Source: Bacillota bacterium
Lineage (GTDB): Bacteria; Bacillota; Clostridia; Lachnospirales; Lachnospiraceae
Reading direction: 5' to 3'
Length of the DNA stretch: 16,686 nt
Assembly (NCBI GenBank): GCA_023437885.1
Contig: JAEZFH010000379.1
Span: forward strand, 1-16,686
Part shown: in pieces, positions 1-7,135 of the stretch
Position numbering within the stretch: position 1 is the first letter of the stretch
Layout of the letters: every line of letters starts with the position of its first letter
The notes under the pieces: generated by a model
Databases searched by the model: none
The model's input: the letters and a program-made list of their open reading frames with translations, nothing else
What the model was told of the DNA's origin: nothing
Position numbers and translations under genes: made by a program

Positions 1-3000
1 ACCATTGCAGATACCAAGCACCAGCCCATCCCTGGTATTCAGCAGATTACTTACCGCATCCTTAAGCTTCTCATTACGGAAGGCAGTGGCGATAAACTTA
101 CCGGACCCGTCGGGTTCATCTCCGGCAGAGAAGCCGCCCGGGAACATCAATATCTGCGCCCCCTGAATTCCCTTGGCAAAGGCTTCTACCGATTCACGAA
201 TGTTGTCCTCCGACAGATTCTTAAATACGGCAGTCATTACCTCTGCTCCCGCTGCTTCAAAGGCTCTCCGGGAATCGTATTCGCAATTGGTTCCCGGAAA
301 TACAGGAATAAACACTCTTGGTTTGGCAACTCTGTTTCTGGACAGATATACCATATTATGGCTTGCTATATCATGGTTTACCATATTGCTGCTTGCTGCA
401 TCATGGTTTACCTTCTTCGCATCATATAAATTATTCTCCAGCTTTTGCTCCACTATCTGGGAGTTGGTGGGATATACCTTCTCCAGGGTACCAGTCCAAG
501 CCTCCAACGCTTCCGATAAAGCCAGCTTCGTATCCCCATAACAGAATTCCTGCTCCTGTGTTACCGTTCCCAATCTCCTGAACTCCTCCGGAGCAAAGCC
601 TGCCTCTGCCAAGGCTCCGGCGGTTTCTTCTGAAACCTCGGCAATAATATGTCCATAGCCCGGAAGGAACAGCTCTTCTTTGGAGAGGTGCTCCTCAAGC
701 CGTACGCCCAGCATATTGCCGAAGGACATCTTGCTGAGGGCCTCAACAATGCCGCCGTAGCCGGTAGCATAAGCTGAATATACCTTTTCGGCTCTCATCA
801 GTGCCGTAATTTTATGATAGAGGCCAGCTGTCTGAATATAATCCGGAAGATCATACTCATCCCTTCTGATCTCAAATTGAACCAATACATTCCCGGCTTC
901 CTTGAGCTCTGTTGTCACAATATCCCCGCTTTTTGCAATATCCACTGCAAAAGAGACCAGAGTCGGAGGTACATCCATCTCATTGAAACTGCCGGACATG
1001 CTGTCCTTACCGCCGATAGAGGGAAGCCCCAGCTTTAATTGGGCATCATAGGCACCCAAAAGTGCCGCCAGCGGTTCTCCCCAGCGCTTAGGATCATTGC
1101 CCAGCTTTCGGAAGAATTCCTGGAAGGTAAACCGAATCCCCCTATGGTCACCTCCGGCAGCTACAATCTTAGCAACCGAAGAGATCACCGCATATACGGA
1201 ACCATGAAACGGCGACCAGCCGGACAGATAGGGATCAAAGCCATAGCTCATCATGGACAGTGTATTACAGTTTCCCTGAAGAACCGGAAGCTTCGCTGTC
1301 ATGGTCTGAATCGGTGACAATTGATATTTTCCGCCATAGGGCATGGTTACGGTTCCTGCTCCAATGGAGCTGTCGAACATCTCTACGAGCCCCTTCTTGG
1401 AGCAAACATTCAAATCAGATAAGGTGCTGAGCCAATTTTCCCTGAGATTTCCCTTTAAATCCATCGCACCCTTTACAAGATAGCCGTCCTCCCTGGAAGG
1501 AATCGTCACAGAAGCATTTGCCTCCTGGTGCGCACCATTGGTGTCTAAAAATGCTCTGGAGATATTCACGATTTCCCTGCCTCTCCAGTTCATAACCAAG
1601 CGGGGATTTTCGGTCACCGTTGCAACCACCACCGCCTCCAGATTCTCCTCCTGAGCAAAGGCAAGCATCCGATCAGCATTCTCCGGGTCAACAACAATCG
1701 CCATTCTTTCCTGGGATTCGGAAATGGCTAATTCTGTTCCGTCCAGCCCGGCATATTTCTTCGGTACCCGGTCCAGCTCAATCTGAAGTCCTGCTGCCAG
1801 TTCACCGATGGCAACCGATACACCGCCTGCACCGAAGTCATTGCATTTTTTAATCAGGCTGCTTACCTCTTCCCTTCGGAACAAACGCTGGAGCTTACGC
1901 TCTGTCGGAGCATTACCCTTCTGAACCTCTGCACCGCAGGTTTCAATCGATTCTGTCGTATGGCTCTTCGACGAACCGGTGGCACCTCCACAGCCGTCAC
2001 GCCCGGTTCGTCCTCCCATTAATATAACTACATCCCCCGGATCGGAGTTCCCGCGGATTACATTCTTACGTGGTGCCGCCCCCATCACCGCACCGATCTC
2101 CAGTCTCTTGGCTGCATAATTCGGATGATAGACCTCATCCACCAGACCGGTGGCCAGACCGATCTGATTGCCATAAGAGCTATAGCCTGCTGCCGCACCG
2201 GTACAGATCTTTCTCTGGGCGAGCTTGCCCTTCATCGTATCCTTCACCGGAACCGTAGGATCTGCCGCACCGGTTACACGCATTGCCTGGTATACATATC
2301 CCCTGCCCGACAGCGGGTCACGGATGGCACCGCCCAGGCAGGTTGCCGCACCGCCGAAGGGCTCTATTTCCGTCGGATGGTTGTGGGTCTCATTCTTAAA
2401 GAACACCAGCCATTCCTCTGTCCTGCCGTCAATTTCCACCGTGACGATAACAGAACAGGCATTGATCTCATCGGATACTTCCATATCCTCCAGTTTCCCT
2501 TCCGCCTTCAGCTTCTTCATAGCCAGCAAAGCCAGATCCATCAGCGAGATATATTTATCGTCCCTGCCGGCATACAGCTTCTCTCTCTCCCCAAGATAGC
2601 TGAGGTAGGCTGCGCGAATCGGCTCGGTATAATCACCTTCCTCGATACATATCTCCTTCAGCTCAGTTAAAAAGGTAGTATGGCGGCAGTGATCGGACCA
2701 ATAGGTGTCCAGAACACGAAGCTCCGTCATGGAAGGATTTCGCATTTCATCCTTGCTGAAATAATTTTGTATATGCTGAAAATCCTGAAAGGTCATGGCC
2801 AAATTCAAGACTTCATACAATTCCTGTAAGCTCTTTTCCTCCAGCTCTGTAAATCCCTCCAGGATAATCACATCCTCCGGCTCGTCAAACTCCGTTACCA
2901 AAGTCTTAGGTTTGCTCTCTTCCGCCTCTCTGGAATCTACCGGATTGATACAATAGCCCTTGATACGGTCAAATTCCTCCTCAGACAGATCACCGGACAG

Positions 3001-3366
3001 AATATAGGCAGTGGCCGACCGGATTACCGGTTCTTCCTTCTCATTCAATAGTTTAACACACTGCTGTGCAGAATCTGCCCTCTGATCAAATTGACCGGGA
3101 AGATATTCCACGGTAAAGATCCGGTCCCCACCGACGGAGGGGAAATGCTCTTCGTACAGCATATCCAAAGGCGGCTCTGAGAAAACTGTTCCCAGAGAGC
3201 TCTGATAAGTTTCCTCACTGATGTTTTCTATATCATAGCGGATCAAAACACGAACTGCCGTAAGACCCTTGGTGCCAAGATAGCTTTGCAGCTCTGTTCT
3301 TAATTCCATTGCTCTTACCGCATACGGTGTCTTCTTTTCCACATAAATTCTTCTTACGCTATTCAT
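1..3366 (-). CDS. purL: Phosphoribosylformylglycinamidine synthase, single-chain (3' end off window)
   Basis: Converts FGAR plus glutamine and ATP to FGAM, the fourth step of de novo purine synthesis, in the cytoplasm. The reading frame is open for 1122 codons from ATG at 3366 to base 1. Seen in order: the WSDHCRHT motif (about residues 223-230), ETHNHPTEIEP (326-336), glycine-rich GGRTGRDGCGGATGSSKSHT, GGKDSMSGSF (about 783-792), then a class I glutaminase domain with PGTNCEYDSRR (about 1022-1032), MFPGGFSAGDEPDGSGKF (from about 1074) and the nucleophile Cys1120 in GICNG. The window ends two codons later, so the glutaminase His/Glu and about 120 residues are missing (E. coli PurL has 1295 residues). 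A GGGGGAG ribosome-binding site lies 5 nt before the start. The linker before the glutaminase carries a 10-residue tandem repeat. It is the large single-chain type, not the PurS/PurL/PurQ type. It is divergent from a LysR gene; no other pur gene is visible. Confidence 0.97.
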   Translation of the reverse strand, partial: MNSVRRIYVEKKTPYAVRAMELRTELQSYLGTKGLTAVRVLIRYDIENISEETYQSSLGTVFSEPPLDMLYEEHFPSVGGDRIFTVEYLPGQFDQRADSAQQCVKLLNEKEEPVIRSATAYILSGDLSEEEFDRIKGYCINPVDSREAEESKPKTLVTEFDEPEDVIILEGFTELEEKSLQELYEVLNLAMTFQDFQHIQNYFSKDEMRNPSMTELRVLDTYWSDHCRHTTFLTELKEICIEEGDYTEPIRAAYLSYLGEREKLYAGRDDKYISLMDLALLAMKKLKAEGKLEDMEVSDEINACSVIVTVEIDGRTEEWLVFFKNETHNHPTEIEPFGGAATCLGGAIRDPLSGRGYVYQAMRVTGAADPTVPVKDTMKGKLAQRKICTGAAAGYSSYGNQIGLATGLVDEVYHPNYAAKRLEIGAVMGAAPRKNVIRGNSDPGDVVILMGGRTGRDGCGGATGSSKSHTTESIETCGAEVQKGNAPTERKLQRLFRREEVSSLIKKCNDFGAGGVSVAIGELAAGLQIELDRVPKKYAGLDGTELAISESQERMAIVVDPENADRMLAFAQEENLEAVVVATVTENPRLVMNWRGREIVNISRAFLDTNGAHQEANASVTIPSREDGYLVKGAMDLKGNLRENWLSTLSDLNVCSKKGLVEMFDSSIGAGTVTMPYGGKYQLSPIQTMTAKLPVLQGNCNTLSMMSYGFDPYLSGWSPFHGSVYAVISSVAKIVAAGGDHRGIRFTFQEFFRKLGNDPKRWGEPLAALLGAYDAQLKLGLPSIGGKDSMSGSFNEMDVPPTLVSFAVDIAKSGDIVTTELKEAGNVLVQFEIRRDEYDLPDYIQTAGLYHKITALMRAEKVYSAYATGYGGIVEALSKMSFGNMLGVRLEEHLSKEELFLPGYGHIIAEVSEETAGALAEAGFAPEEFRRLGTVTQEQEFCYGDTKLALSEALEAWTGTLEKVYPTNSQIVEQKLENNLYDAKKVNHDAASSNMVNHDIASHNMVYLSRNRVAKPRVFIPVFPGTNCEYDSRRAFEAAGAEVMTAVFKNLSEDNIRESVEAFAKGIQGAQILMFPGGFSAGDEPDGSGKFIATAFRNEKLKDAVSNLLNTRDGLVLGICNG
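351..410 (-). repeat. 30-bp tandem repeat inside purL (interdomain linker)
   Basis: Two adjacent 30-bp units (351-380 and 381-410) differ at 5 of 30 positions. In frame they encode VNHDAASSNM followed by VNHDIASHNM, residues 986-1005. This lies just before the glutaminase domain, which begins around residue 1015. The unit is a multiple of three, so copy number could change without breaking the frame. Confidence 0.85.
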
Positions 3367-3399
3367 GAAACTCCCCCACTCTTTCACAATCTTGCAAAT

Positions 3400-3480
3400 T
3401 TAGGCAACTGCACAAACTGCTTCCTTTCCTTCAGGCGATTTCCGTCTTCTGCAACCGGGCTTCCTCCCTGCGGTTATCAT
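3400..3480 (-). promoter_or_regulatory. purL leader: hairpin and possible 26-codon leader ORF
   Basis: Between the predicted purL promoter and its start codon lies a leader of about 115 nt. Near its 5' end (3453-3475) an AACC/GGTT stem continues, across a GCA bulge, into GGG/CCC with an AGGAAG loop. An open frame ATG(3480)-TAA(3400) of 26 sense codons starts only a couple of bases after the predicted transcription start, so it would be nearly leaderless. No U-tract follows the hairpin, so it is not an intrinsic terminator. I could not match it to a known purine riboswitch. Its role is unknown. Confidence 0.25.
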
Positions 3481-3488
3481 TCCCTTGC

Positions 3489-3516
3489 ATTATAGCATAA
3501 CATGTCTTATAATCAA
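3489..3516 (-). promoter_or_regulatory. Predicted purL sigma-A promoter
   Basis: On the minus strand, TTGATT (3511-3516) is separated by 16 bp from a perfect TATAAT (3489-3494). Transcription would start near 3482, about 115 nt before the purL ATG. The -35 box is only partly consensus, which fits a regulated promoter. The AT-rich inverted repeat 3518-3533 lies just upstream of it. Confidence 0.55.
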
Positions 3517-3517
3517 A

Positions 3518-3533
3518 ATTAATATATGTTAAT
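3518..3533. repeat. Inverted repeat ATTAA-N6-TTAAT next to purL -35
   Basis: Perfect 5-bp arms around six bases, immediately upstream of the predicted purL -35 box and facing the divergent LysR gene. The size and AT-rich arms resemble LysR-type binding sites, but the element is short and could occur by chance in AT-rich DNA. Confidence 0.3.
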
Positions 3534-3544
3534 CCTTTTATTAG

Positions 3545-3576
3545 GTTTGCTAATAAGCATCTCTGACGGAGCAAAC
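3545..3576. repeat. Inverted repeat GTTTGCT-N18-AGCAAAC in purL/lysR intergenic region
   Basis: Perfect 7-bp arms (3545-3551 and 3570-3576) in the middle of the divergent intergenic region. It is a possible regulator site for either gene. A TATAAT reading in the plus direction sits at 3580-3585, but I find no good -35 partner. Confidence 0.35.
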
Positions 3577-3639
3577 AAATATAATCAAAAAATTCCGGAT
3601 GCTAAAAATGAAGGTTGAAAGAAATGTTTTCTCAACCTC

Positions 3640-3688
3640 AAGCTTTGTGCTGCATAATTTAAACGCAGATGGTATTTGCACAAAGCTT
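3640..3688 (+). repeat. 11-bp perfect inverted repeat upstream of lysR
   Basis: AAGCTTTGTGC (3640-3650) and GCACAAAGCTT (3678-3688) are exact reverse complements separated by 27 bp. They lie 38 bp before the LysR start codon. This could be an autoregulatory operator or a hairpin in the lysR leader. No U-tract follows, so it is not a terminator. Confidence 0.5.
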
Positions 3689-3691
3689 CAT

Positions 3692-3715
3692 ATGCGCAGA
3701 AACATGCGCAGGAAC
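3692..3715 (+). repeat. 12-bp tandem duplication just before the lysR ribosome-binding site
   Basis: ATGCGCAGAAAC (3692-3703) is followed at once by ATGCGCAGGAAC (3704-3715), with one mismatch. The GGAGG ribosome-binding site at 3716-3720 follows directly. Each copy carries an ATG, but neither ATG has a good ribosome-binding site. Confidence 0.6.
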
Positions 3716-3725
3716 GGAGGTAATC

Positions 3726-4610
3726 ATGGATATTAATTATGAATTGTACAAGGTCTTTTATCATGTGGCAAAAAGCCTGAGCTTTTCCGAGGCGGCAGAT
3801 ACCCTCTATATTTCCCAATCTGCAGTGAGCCAGTCCATTAAGACCCTGGAAAAGCGCCTGAACCAAATCTTGTTTATCCGCAGCACCAAGCGGGTGGCAT
3901 TAACCAAGGAGGGCGAACTGCTATTAAAGCATATCGAGCCCGCCATTAATCTGATCAGCCGCGGAGAGAATCAGCTCTGCGCCGACCCTAAGAGCGGTGT
4001 TCAGTTAAGAATCGGAGCAAGTGATACCATCTGCCGCTATTATCTGGTACCCTACCTGAACAATTTCCATAAAAAATATCCCAATATTCACATCAAGGTA
4101 ACCAACGCCACCTCACTGCAGTGTGCCAAGCTACTGGAGCGAAACGATGTGGATGTTATCGTAACCAATTCTCCCAACCCCGCCTTGAACAATATGATGC
4201 AGATTCTTCCCGTAAAGGAATTCCGTGATATTTTTATTGCCAATCCGGATTCCTTTCCCCTGACTGAACGTCCGATTGGACTTACGGAGCTGCTGCACTA
4301 TCCCATTCTGATGCTGGATAAGCGTTCCACCACCAGTATGTTTCTGCATAATCTCTTCTTAGAGAACTCTTTGGATCTGGTTCCTGCCATTGAGCTTAGC
4401 AGCAATGACCTGCTGATTGACCTGGCGAAAATCGGTCTTGGAATTGCCTTTATTCCGGATTTCTGTGTCAAGGAACTCCGTGACCTGGCTGTAATTCACA
4501 CTGACCGCGAGATTCCTTCCCGCAGGCTGGTGGCCGCTTATAATACGGATATTCCGATGTCGGATGCAGCCCAGTATTTTATCGACAGCCTGACGGAAAA
4601 CCAGCAATAA
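3726..4610 (+). CDS. LysR-family transcriptional regulator
   Basis: A 294-residue DNA-binding regulator with the usual LysR layout. An N-terminal winged helix-turn-helix (about residues 1-65, containing FSEAADTLYISQSAVSQSIK and ending with a typical LTKEGE) is joined by a helix to a periplasmic-binding-like effector domain from about 90 to the end. The start at 3726 is chosen because GGAGG lies 5 nt upstream and MDINYELYKVFYHVAKSLSF is a normal LysR beginning. The in-frame ATG at 3669 falls inside an inverted repeat and lacks a ribosome-binding site. It is divergent from purL and convergent with mgsA. LysR proteins often control their divergent neighbour, so purL is the obvious candidate target, but the effector and regulon cannot be read from sequence. 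It is the only plus-strand gene in the window. Confidence 0.93.
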   Translation: MDINYELYKVFYHVAKSLSFSEAADTLYISQSAVSQSIKTLEKRLNQILFIRSTKRVALTKEGELLLKHIEPAINLISRGENQLCADPKSGVQLRIGASDTICRYYLVPYLNNFHKKYPNIHIKVTNATSLQCAKLLERNDVDVIVTNSPNPALNNMMQILPVKEFRDIFIANPDSFPLTERPIGLTELLHYPILMLDKRSTTSMFLHNLFLENSLDLVPAIELSSNDLLIDLAKIGLGIAFIPDFCVKELRDLAVIHTDREIPSRRLVAAYNTDIPMSDAAQYFIDSLTENQQ

Positions 4611-4656
4611 AGTATGCGGTTACCTCAAAGCTATTTCTCCGGCCAAGAGAGGCAAG

Positions 4657-4672
4657 CCGGGCTATCGCCCGG
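4657..4672 (+). repeat. GC-rich hairpin after lysR
   Basis: CCGGGC-TATC-GCCCGG, a 6-bp perfect stem with a tetraloop, 46 bp after the LysR stop codon. No T-run follows it, so it is at best an unconventional terminator or a processing hairpin. Confidence 0.35.
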
Positions 4673-4708
4673 GCCGCCCCAAGTCCCTCAAATGTTGTAT
4701 AAGAATAA

Positions 4709-4754
4709 CAGCCCAGTTCCCGACAGATGATGCATCTTGCAGGGAAACGGGCTG
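4709..4754 (-). terminator. Long hairpin between convergent lysR and mgsA
   Basis: Outer arms CAGCCC/GGGCTG continue, after two mismatches, as TTCCC/GGGAA. An inner AGATG/CATCT stem closes the loop. On the minus strand the hairpin is followed by the U-rich stretch TTATTCTTAT, so it most likely ends the mgsA transcript 34 bp after its stop codon. On the plus strand the following T content is weaker, but it could also stop lysR transcripts. Confidence 0.55.
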
Positions 4755-4788
4755 AATCTGTTCCTTATTTATTGTTACAGAGATACCT

Positions 4789-5268
4789 CTATTGATTCAA
4801 TTCCTTAATGCGGCGCTGAATTATGGTATTATAGTTGAGTACCTTTCTCTGATACTCCTCATTCATATATCTGGAGGTTATCATGAAATCTGCCGTTGCC
4901 TTGTTATTGGCAACCGGAATATCATAGACCGCGCAAATACGCAGCAGAGCCTTCACATCCGGATCATGGGGCTGGGATTCCAGGGGGTCCCAGAAGAAAA
5001 TGACAAAGTCTATATTCCCTTCAACAATTCTGGAACCGATCTGCTGATCTCCGCCAAGGGGACCGCTGTTGTATGCCTTAACCGGCAGCTCTGTTTTATC
5101 TGCAATCATACGTGCAGTGGTGCCGGTACCGCACAGAAAATGATTCTTTAAGATATTCTTATTCGCCTCCACCCATTCGACTAATTCCTTCTTCTTGCTG
5201 TCATGAGCTATGAGTGCGATATGTTTTTGCTTCTCAATCGTAAAGCTGATGTATTCATCCTGAAGCAT
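4789..5268 (-). CDS. mgsA: Methylglyoxal synthase
   Basis: Converts dihydroxyacetone phosphate to methylglyoxal and phosphate, a cytosolic bypass of lower glycolysis used when sugar phosphates accumulate. The 159-residue protein carries the family hallmarks in order: IALIAHDSKK near the N-terminus (conserved His-Asp), the phosphate-binding GTGTT, SGPLGGDQQIG with the catalytic Asp, FFWDPL, PHDPDVKALLR with the active-site His and Asp, and NKATADF. The length matches the family (E. coli enzyme 152 residues). The start at 5268 has AGAGGA a few bases upstream. It appears monocistronic, with a terminator-like hairpin behind it. It lies next to, but is transcribed separately from, a sugar PTS operon; limiting phosphosugar stress would be a sensible link, but this is inference. 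Confidence 0.97.
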   Translation of the reverse strand: MLQDEYISFTIEKQKHIALIAHDSKKKELVEWVEANKNILKNHFLCGTGTTARMIADKTELPVKAYNSGPLGGDQQIGSRIVEGNIDFVIFFWDPLESQPHDPDVKALLRICAVYDIPVANNKATADFMITSRYMNEEYQRKVLNYNTIIQRRIKELNQ

Positions 5269-5304
5269 ATGTTTTCCTCTCTTCCATTCCGTAGTATCAT
5301 ATCA

Positions 5305-5328
5305 TGAACATAAACCATGCACTGTTCA
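5305..5328. repeat. Inverted repeat TGAACA-N12-TGTTCA upstream of mgsA
   Basis: Perfect 6-bp arms (5305-5310, 5323-5328), 37 bp before the mgsA start and downstream of the predicted mgsA promoter. This is a position where a repressor could act. No regulator is assigned. Confidence 0.3.
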
Positions 5329-5373
5329 CCTACACCTTAATCATATTGTGATGAAAATACTTTCTTCTATTTC

Positions 5374-5402
5374 ATCATATAGGAAAATCACATCCGATGC
5401 AA
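5374..5402 (-). promoter_or_regulatory. Possible mgsA promoter
   Basis: Minus-strand TTGCAT (5397-5402), 17 bp spacer, TATGAT (5374-5379). The -10 box is five of six to consensus and the -35 three of six. It would give a leader of about 100 nt containing the TGAACA/TGTTCA inverted repeat. The rest of the 5269-5653 intergenic region is AT-rich and holds no convincing gene. Confidence 0.4.
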
Positions 5403-5499
5403 TAGCTATTAAGTTAATAACTTGTAAAACAATTCGATAATAATTGAAATTAGTATTATCATTTATTATCTCAAATAATGTTACTCTGTAATTATAAAC

Positions 5500-5536
5500 G
5501 GGTGCTGCAGCACCCCTGACTCCTGCTGCAACACCC
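5500..5536 (-). repeat. Perfect 16-bp palindrome inside a larger 12-bp-stem hairpin
   Basis: GGGTGCTGCAGCACCC (5500-5515) is a perfect palindrome. A second partial copy, GCTGCAACACCC (5525-5536), pairs with 5500-5511 as a 12-bp stem with one G-U pair and a 13-nt loop. It lies about 120 bp after the EIIBC stop. On the minus strand the stem is followed by GTTTATAATT, only mildly T-rich, so it may be a weak terminator for the PTS operon or a protein-binding palindrome before mgsA. Confidence 0.45.
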
Positions 5537-5590
5537 ATCTCATATCTTAACTTAATTCAAAATATTCCACAACTTGACACTACGTTCCTC

Positions 5591-5644
5591 CCATCGATGG
5601 TATTCCTGCCCGGATCAGCCAACGGTATTCTTGTTTCCATCGAT
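5591..5644 (-). repeat. ATCGATGG/CCATCGAT inverted repeat after the EIIBC gene
   Basis: CCATCGAT occurs at 5591-5598 and 5637-5644, and each copy sits in a local palindrome (CCATCGATGG at 5591-5600; ATCGATCGAT at 5639-5648). The copies can form an 8-bp stem (5593-5600 with 5637-5644) starting 9 bp after the EIIBC stop codon. No T-run follows. It may stabilise the 3' end of the PTS mRNA. Confidence 0.3.
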
Positions 5645-5653
5645 CGATGTATC

Positions 5654-7087
5654 TTACTTCATCAGCTTCTTGAATTCATCCGCAACAAACTGTACCTGCG
5701 TTCCTATTACCACCTGTACGCTGGTCTTGCTGGGTCTGATAACACCGGCAACTCCCGCTGCTTTAATCTTCTTCTCGTCAACTGCAGTATAATCGCGAAC
5801 TTCGATACGAAGTCTGGTAACACAATTATCAATAGAGGTAACATTGATCTTGCCGCCAAGACCTTCCAGGATTTTTGCTGCCACTACTGCAAAATCGCTG
5901 TTGGAAAGTGTGGTGTGCATTTCTTCATCACTGATATCATCATCTTCCCTGCCCGGTGTCTTCAGGCCGAACTTGGTGATAATAAAGCGGAAGATAACAT
6001 AGTATACCCCAAAGAATACCAGACCAATGGGAAGTAACAGCCAGGGATTCAGAGCCATCGGCGCTTTCAGGCTTAAAATAAGATCAATTAAGCCTGCGCT
6101 GAAGTTAAAGCCCGCCCTTATCGGTAACAATGCTACAATAAAGCAGGAGATACCCATTAAGATTGCATGAACTAAGTACAATACAGGAGCCAGGAACATG
6201 AAGGAGAATTCCAGAGGTTCTGTTACACCTGTCAGGAAGGAGCAGAGTGCTGCTGCCATAAGTAAGGAGGCTGCTACTTTTTTCTTATTGGTCTTAGCGG
6301 TATGATACATTGCAAGGGCTGCACCGGGTAAACCGAACATCATTACCGGGAAGAAGCCCGACATATACATTCCGGTTTCTCCAAGAGTACCTTTGCCTGA
6401 CCAGAAATTAGCGAGATCATTGATGTCCGCCAAATCAAACCAGAATACATTATTTAAAGCATGGTGCAGACCGGTGGGGATCAGCAGACGGTTTGCAAAG
6501 CCGTAGATACCTGCACCTATTGCACCCGTGCTGATGATAGCCTTACCGAAAGCTACCAATGCTCCATACACGAACGGCCAGACAAAGAATAATACCAAGC
6601 TTGCTAAAACAGTAATACCCGCTGTTACAATGGCTACAAAGCGCTTTCCGCCAAAGAAAGCCAGGGCAGCCGGCAGCTTGATGTTCTTGAAGCGGTTATA
6701 ACAATTGGCTCCGATTAAGCCGGCAAGGATACCAATGAATGCATTTTCAATTTTACCAAATGCAATATTAGCCTCTGCACCTGTAAACAGTGCCACTGCA
6801 CCGCTGGATAACAACGTGGTGAACATCAGCCAGGATACCAACCCGGCAAGTCCGGCAGTTCCGTCATTGTCATCGGACATGCCAACAGCCACACCGATGG
6901 CAAACAAAATAGCCATGTGATCAATAATCGCGCCACCCGCTTTAATCAGGAACGCAGCTGCAACATTGTTAGCACCCCATCCGGTTGGGTCAATCCAGTA
7001 TCCGATACCCATCATAATACCTGCTACAGGCAAGCATGCTACGGGCAGCATTAGTGATTTTCCCAGTCTTTGCAAAAACTTCATCAT
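5654..7087 (-). CDS. PTS sugar transporter EIIBC, NagE/PtsG family (probably N-acetylglucosamine)
   Basis: Membrane permease and phosphotransferase subunit that imports a hexose or amino sugar and phosphorylates it. The 477-residue protein has an EIIC domain (about 1-385, many hydrophobic spans, with GGKRFV near 146, LLIPTGLHHALN 201-212 and the sugar-site GVTEPLEF 287-294). A charged linker (TPGREDDDISDEE) leads to an EIIB domain (about 395-477) with phosphocysteine Cys422 in DNCVTRLR. GFNFSAGLID and the overall match resemble E. coli NagE more than PtsG, so GlcNAc is the favoured substrate, though glucose cannot be excluded. Unlike E. coli NagE there is no fused EIIA; a separate EIIA gene lies upstream in the operon. 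A GGAGGAG ribosome-binding site precedes the ATG; ATG at 7084 is an alternative start. It is the last gene of the antiterminator-EIIA-HPr-EIIBC operon. Confidence 0.93.
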   Translation of the reverse strand: MMKFLQRLGKSLMLPVACLPVAGIMMGIGYWIDPTGWGANNVAAAFLIKAGGAIIDHMAILFAIGVAVGMSDDNDGTAGLAGLVSWLMFTTLLSSGAVALFTGAEANIAFGKIENAFIGILAGLIGANCYNRFKNIKLPAALAFFGGKRFVAIVTAGITVLASLVLFFVWPFVYGALVAFGKAIISTGAIGAGIYGFANRLLIPTGLHHALNNVFWFDLADINDLANFWSGKGTLGETGMYMSGFFPVMMFGLPGAALAMYHTAKTNKKKVAASLLMAAALCSFLTGVTEPLEFSFMFLAPVLYLVHAILMGISCFIVALLPIRAGFNFSAGLIDLILSLKAPMALNPWLLLPIGLVFFGVYYVIFRFIITKFGLKTPGREDDDISDEEMHTTLSNSDFAVVAAKILEGLGGKINVTSIDNCVTRLRIEVRDYTAVDEKKIKAAGVAGVIRPSKTSVQVVIGTQVQFVADEFKKLMK

Positions 7088-7135
7088 ATAGTCTACTCCT
7101 CCTTAAAATATGCTGTTATACAGCATTTATTTATT

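Noticed and set aside
173..2670. Several plus-strand open frames opposite purL
   Set aside because: They overlap a continuous minus-strand frame with all PurL motifs, are low-complexity (Pro, His, Ser rich) and lack ribosome-binding sites; they are antisense shadows.
3367..3488. Guanine, PRPP or ZTP riboswitch in the purL leader
   Set aside because: I looked for the conserved core bases of these classes and could not place them; only a simple bulged hairpin is evident.
3669..3725. Upstream ATG start for the LysR gene
   Set aside because: It lies within an inverted repeat, has no ribosome-binding site, and adds residues unlike LysR N-termini; the ATG at 3726 has GGAGG at the right distance.
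5341..5538. 65-codon minus-strand open frame between the PTS operon and mgsA
   Set aside because: Its start lies at the edge of the GC-rich palindrome, there is no ribosome-binding site, and the translation is AT-driven (many Ile, Asn, Tyr); it also spans the likely mgsA promoter.
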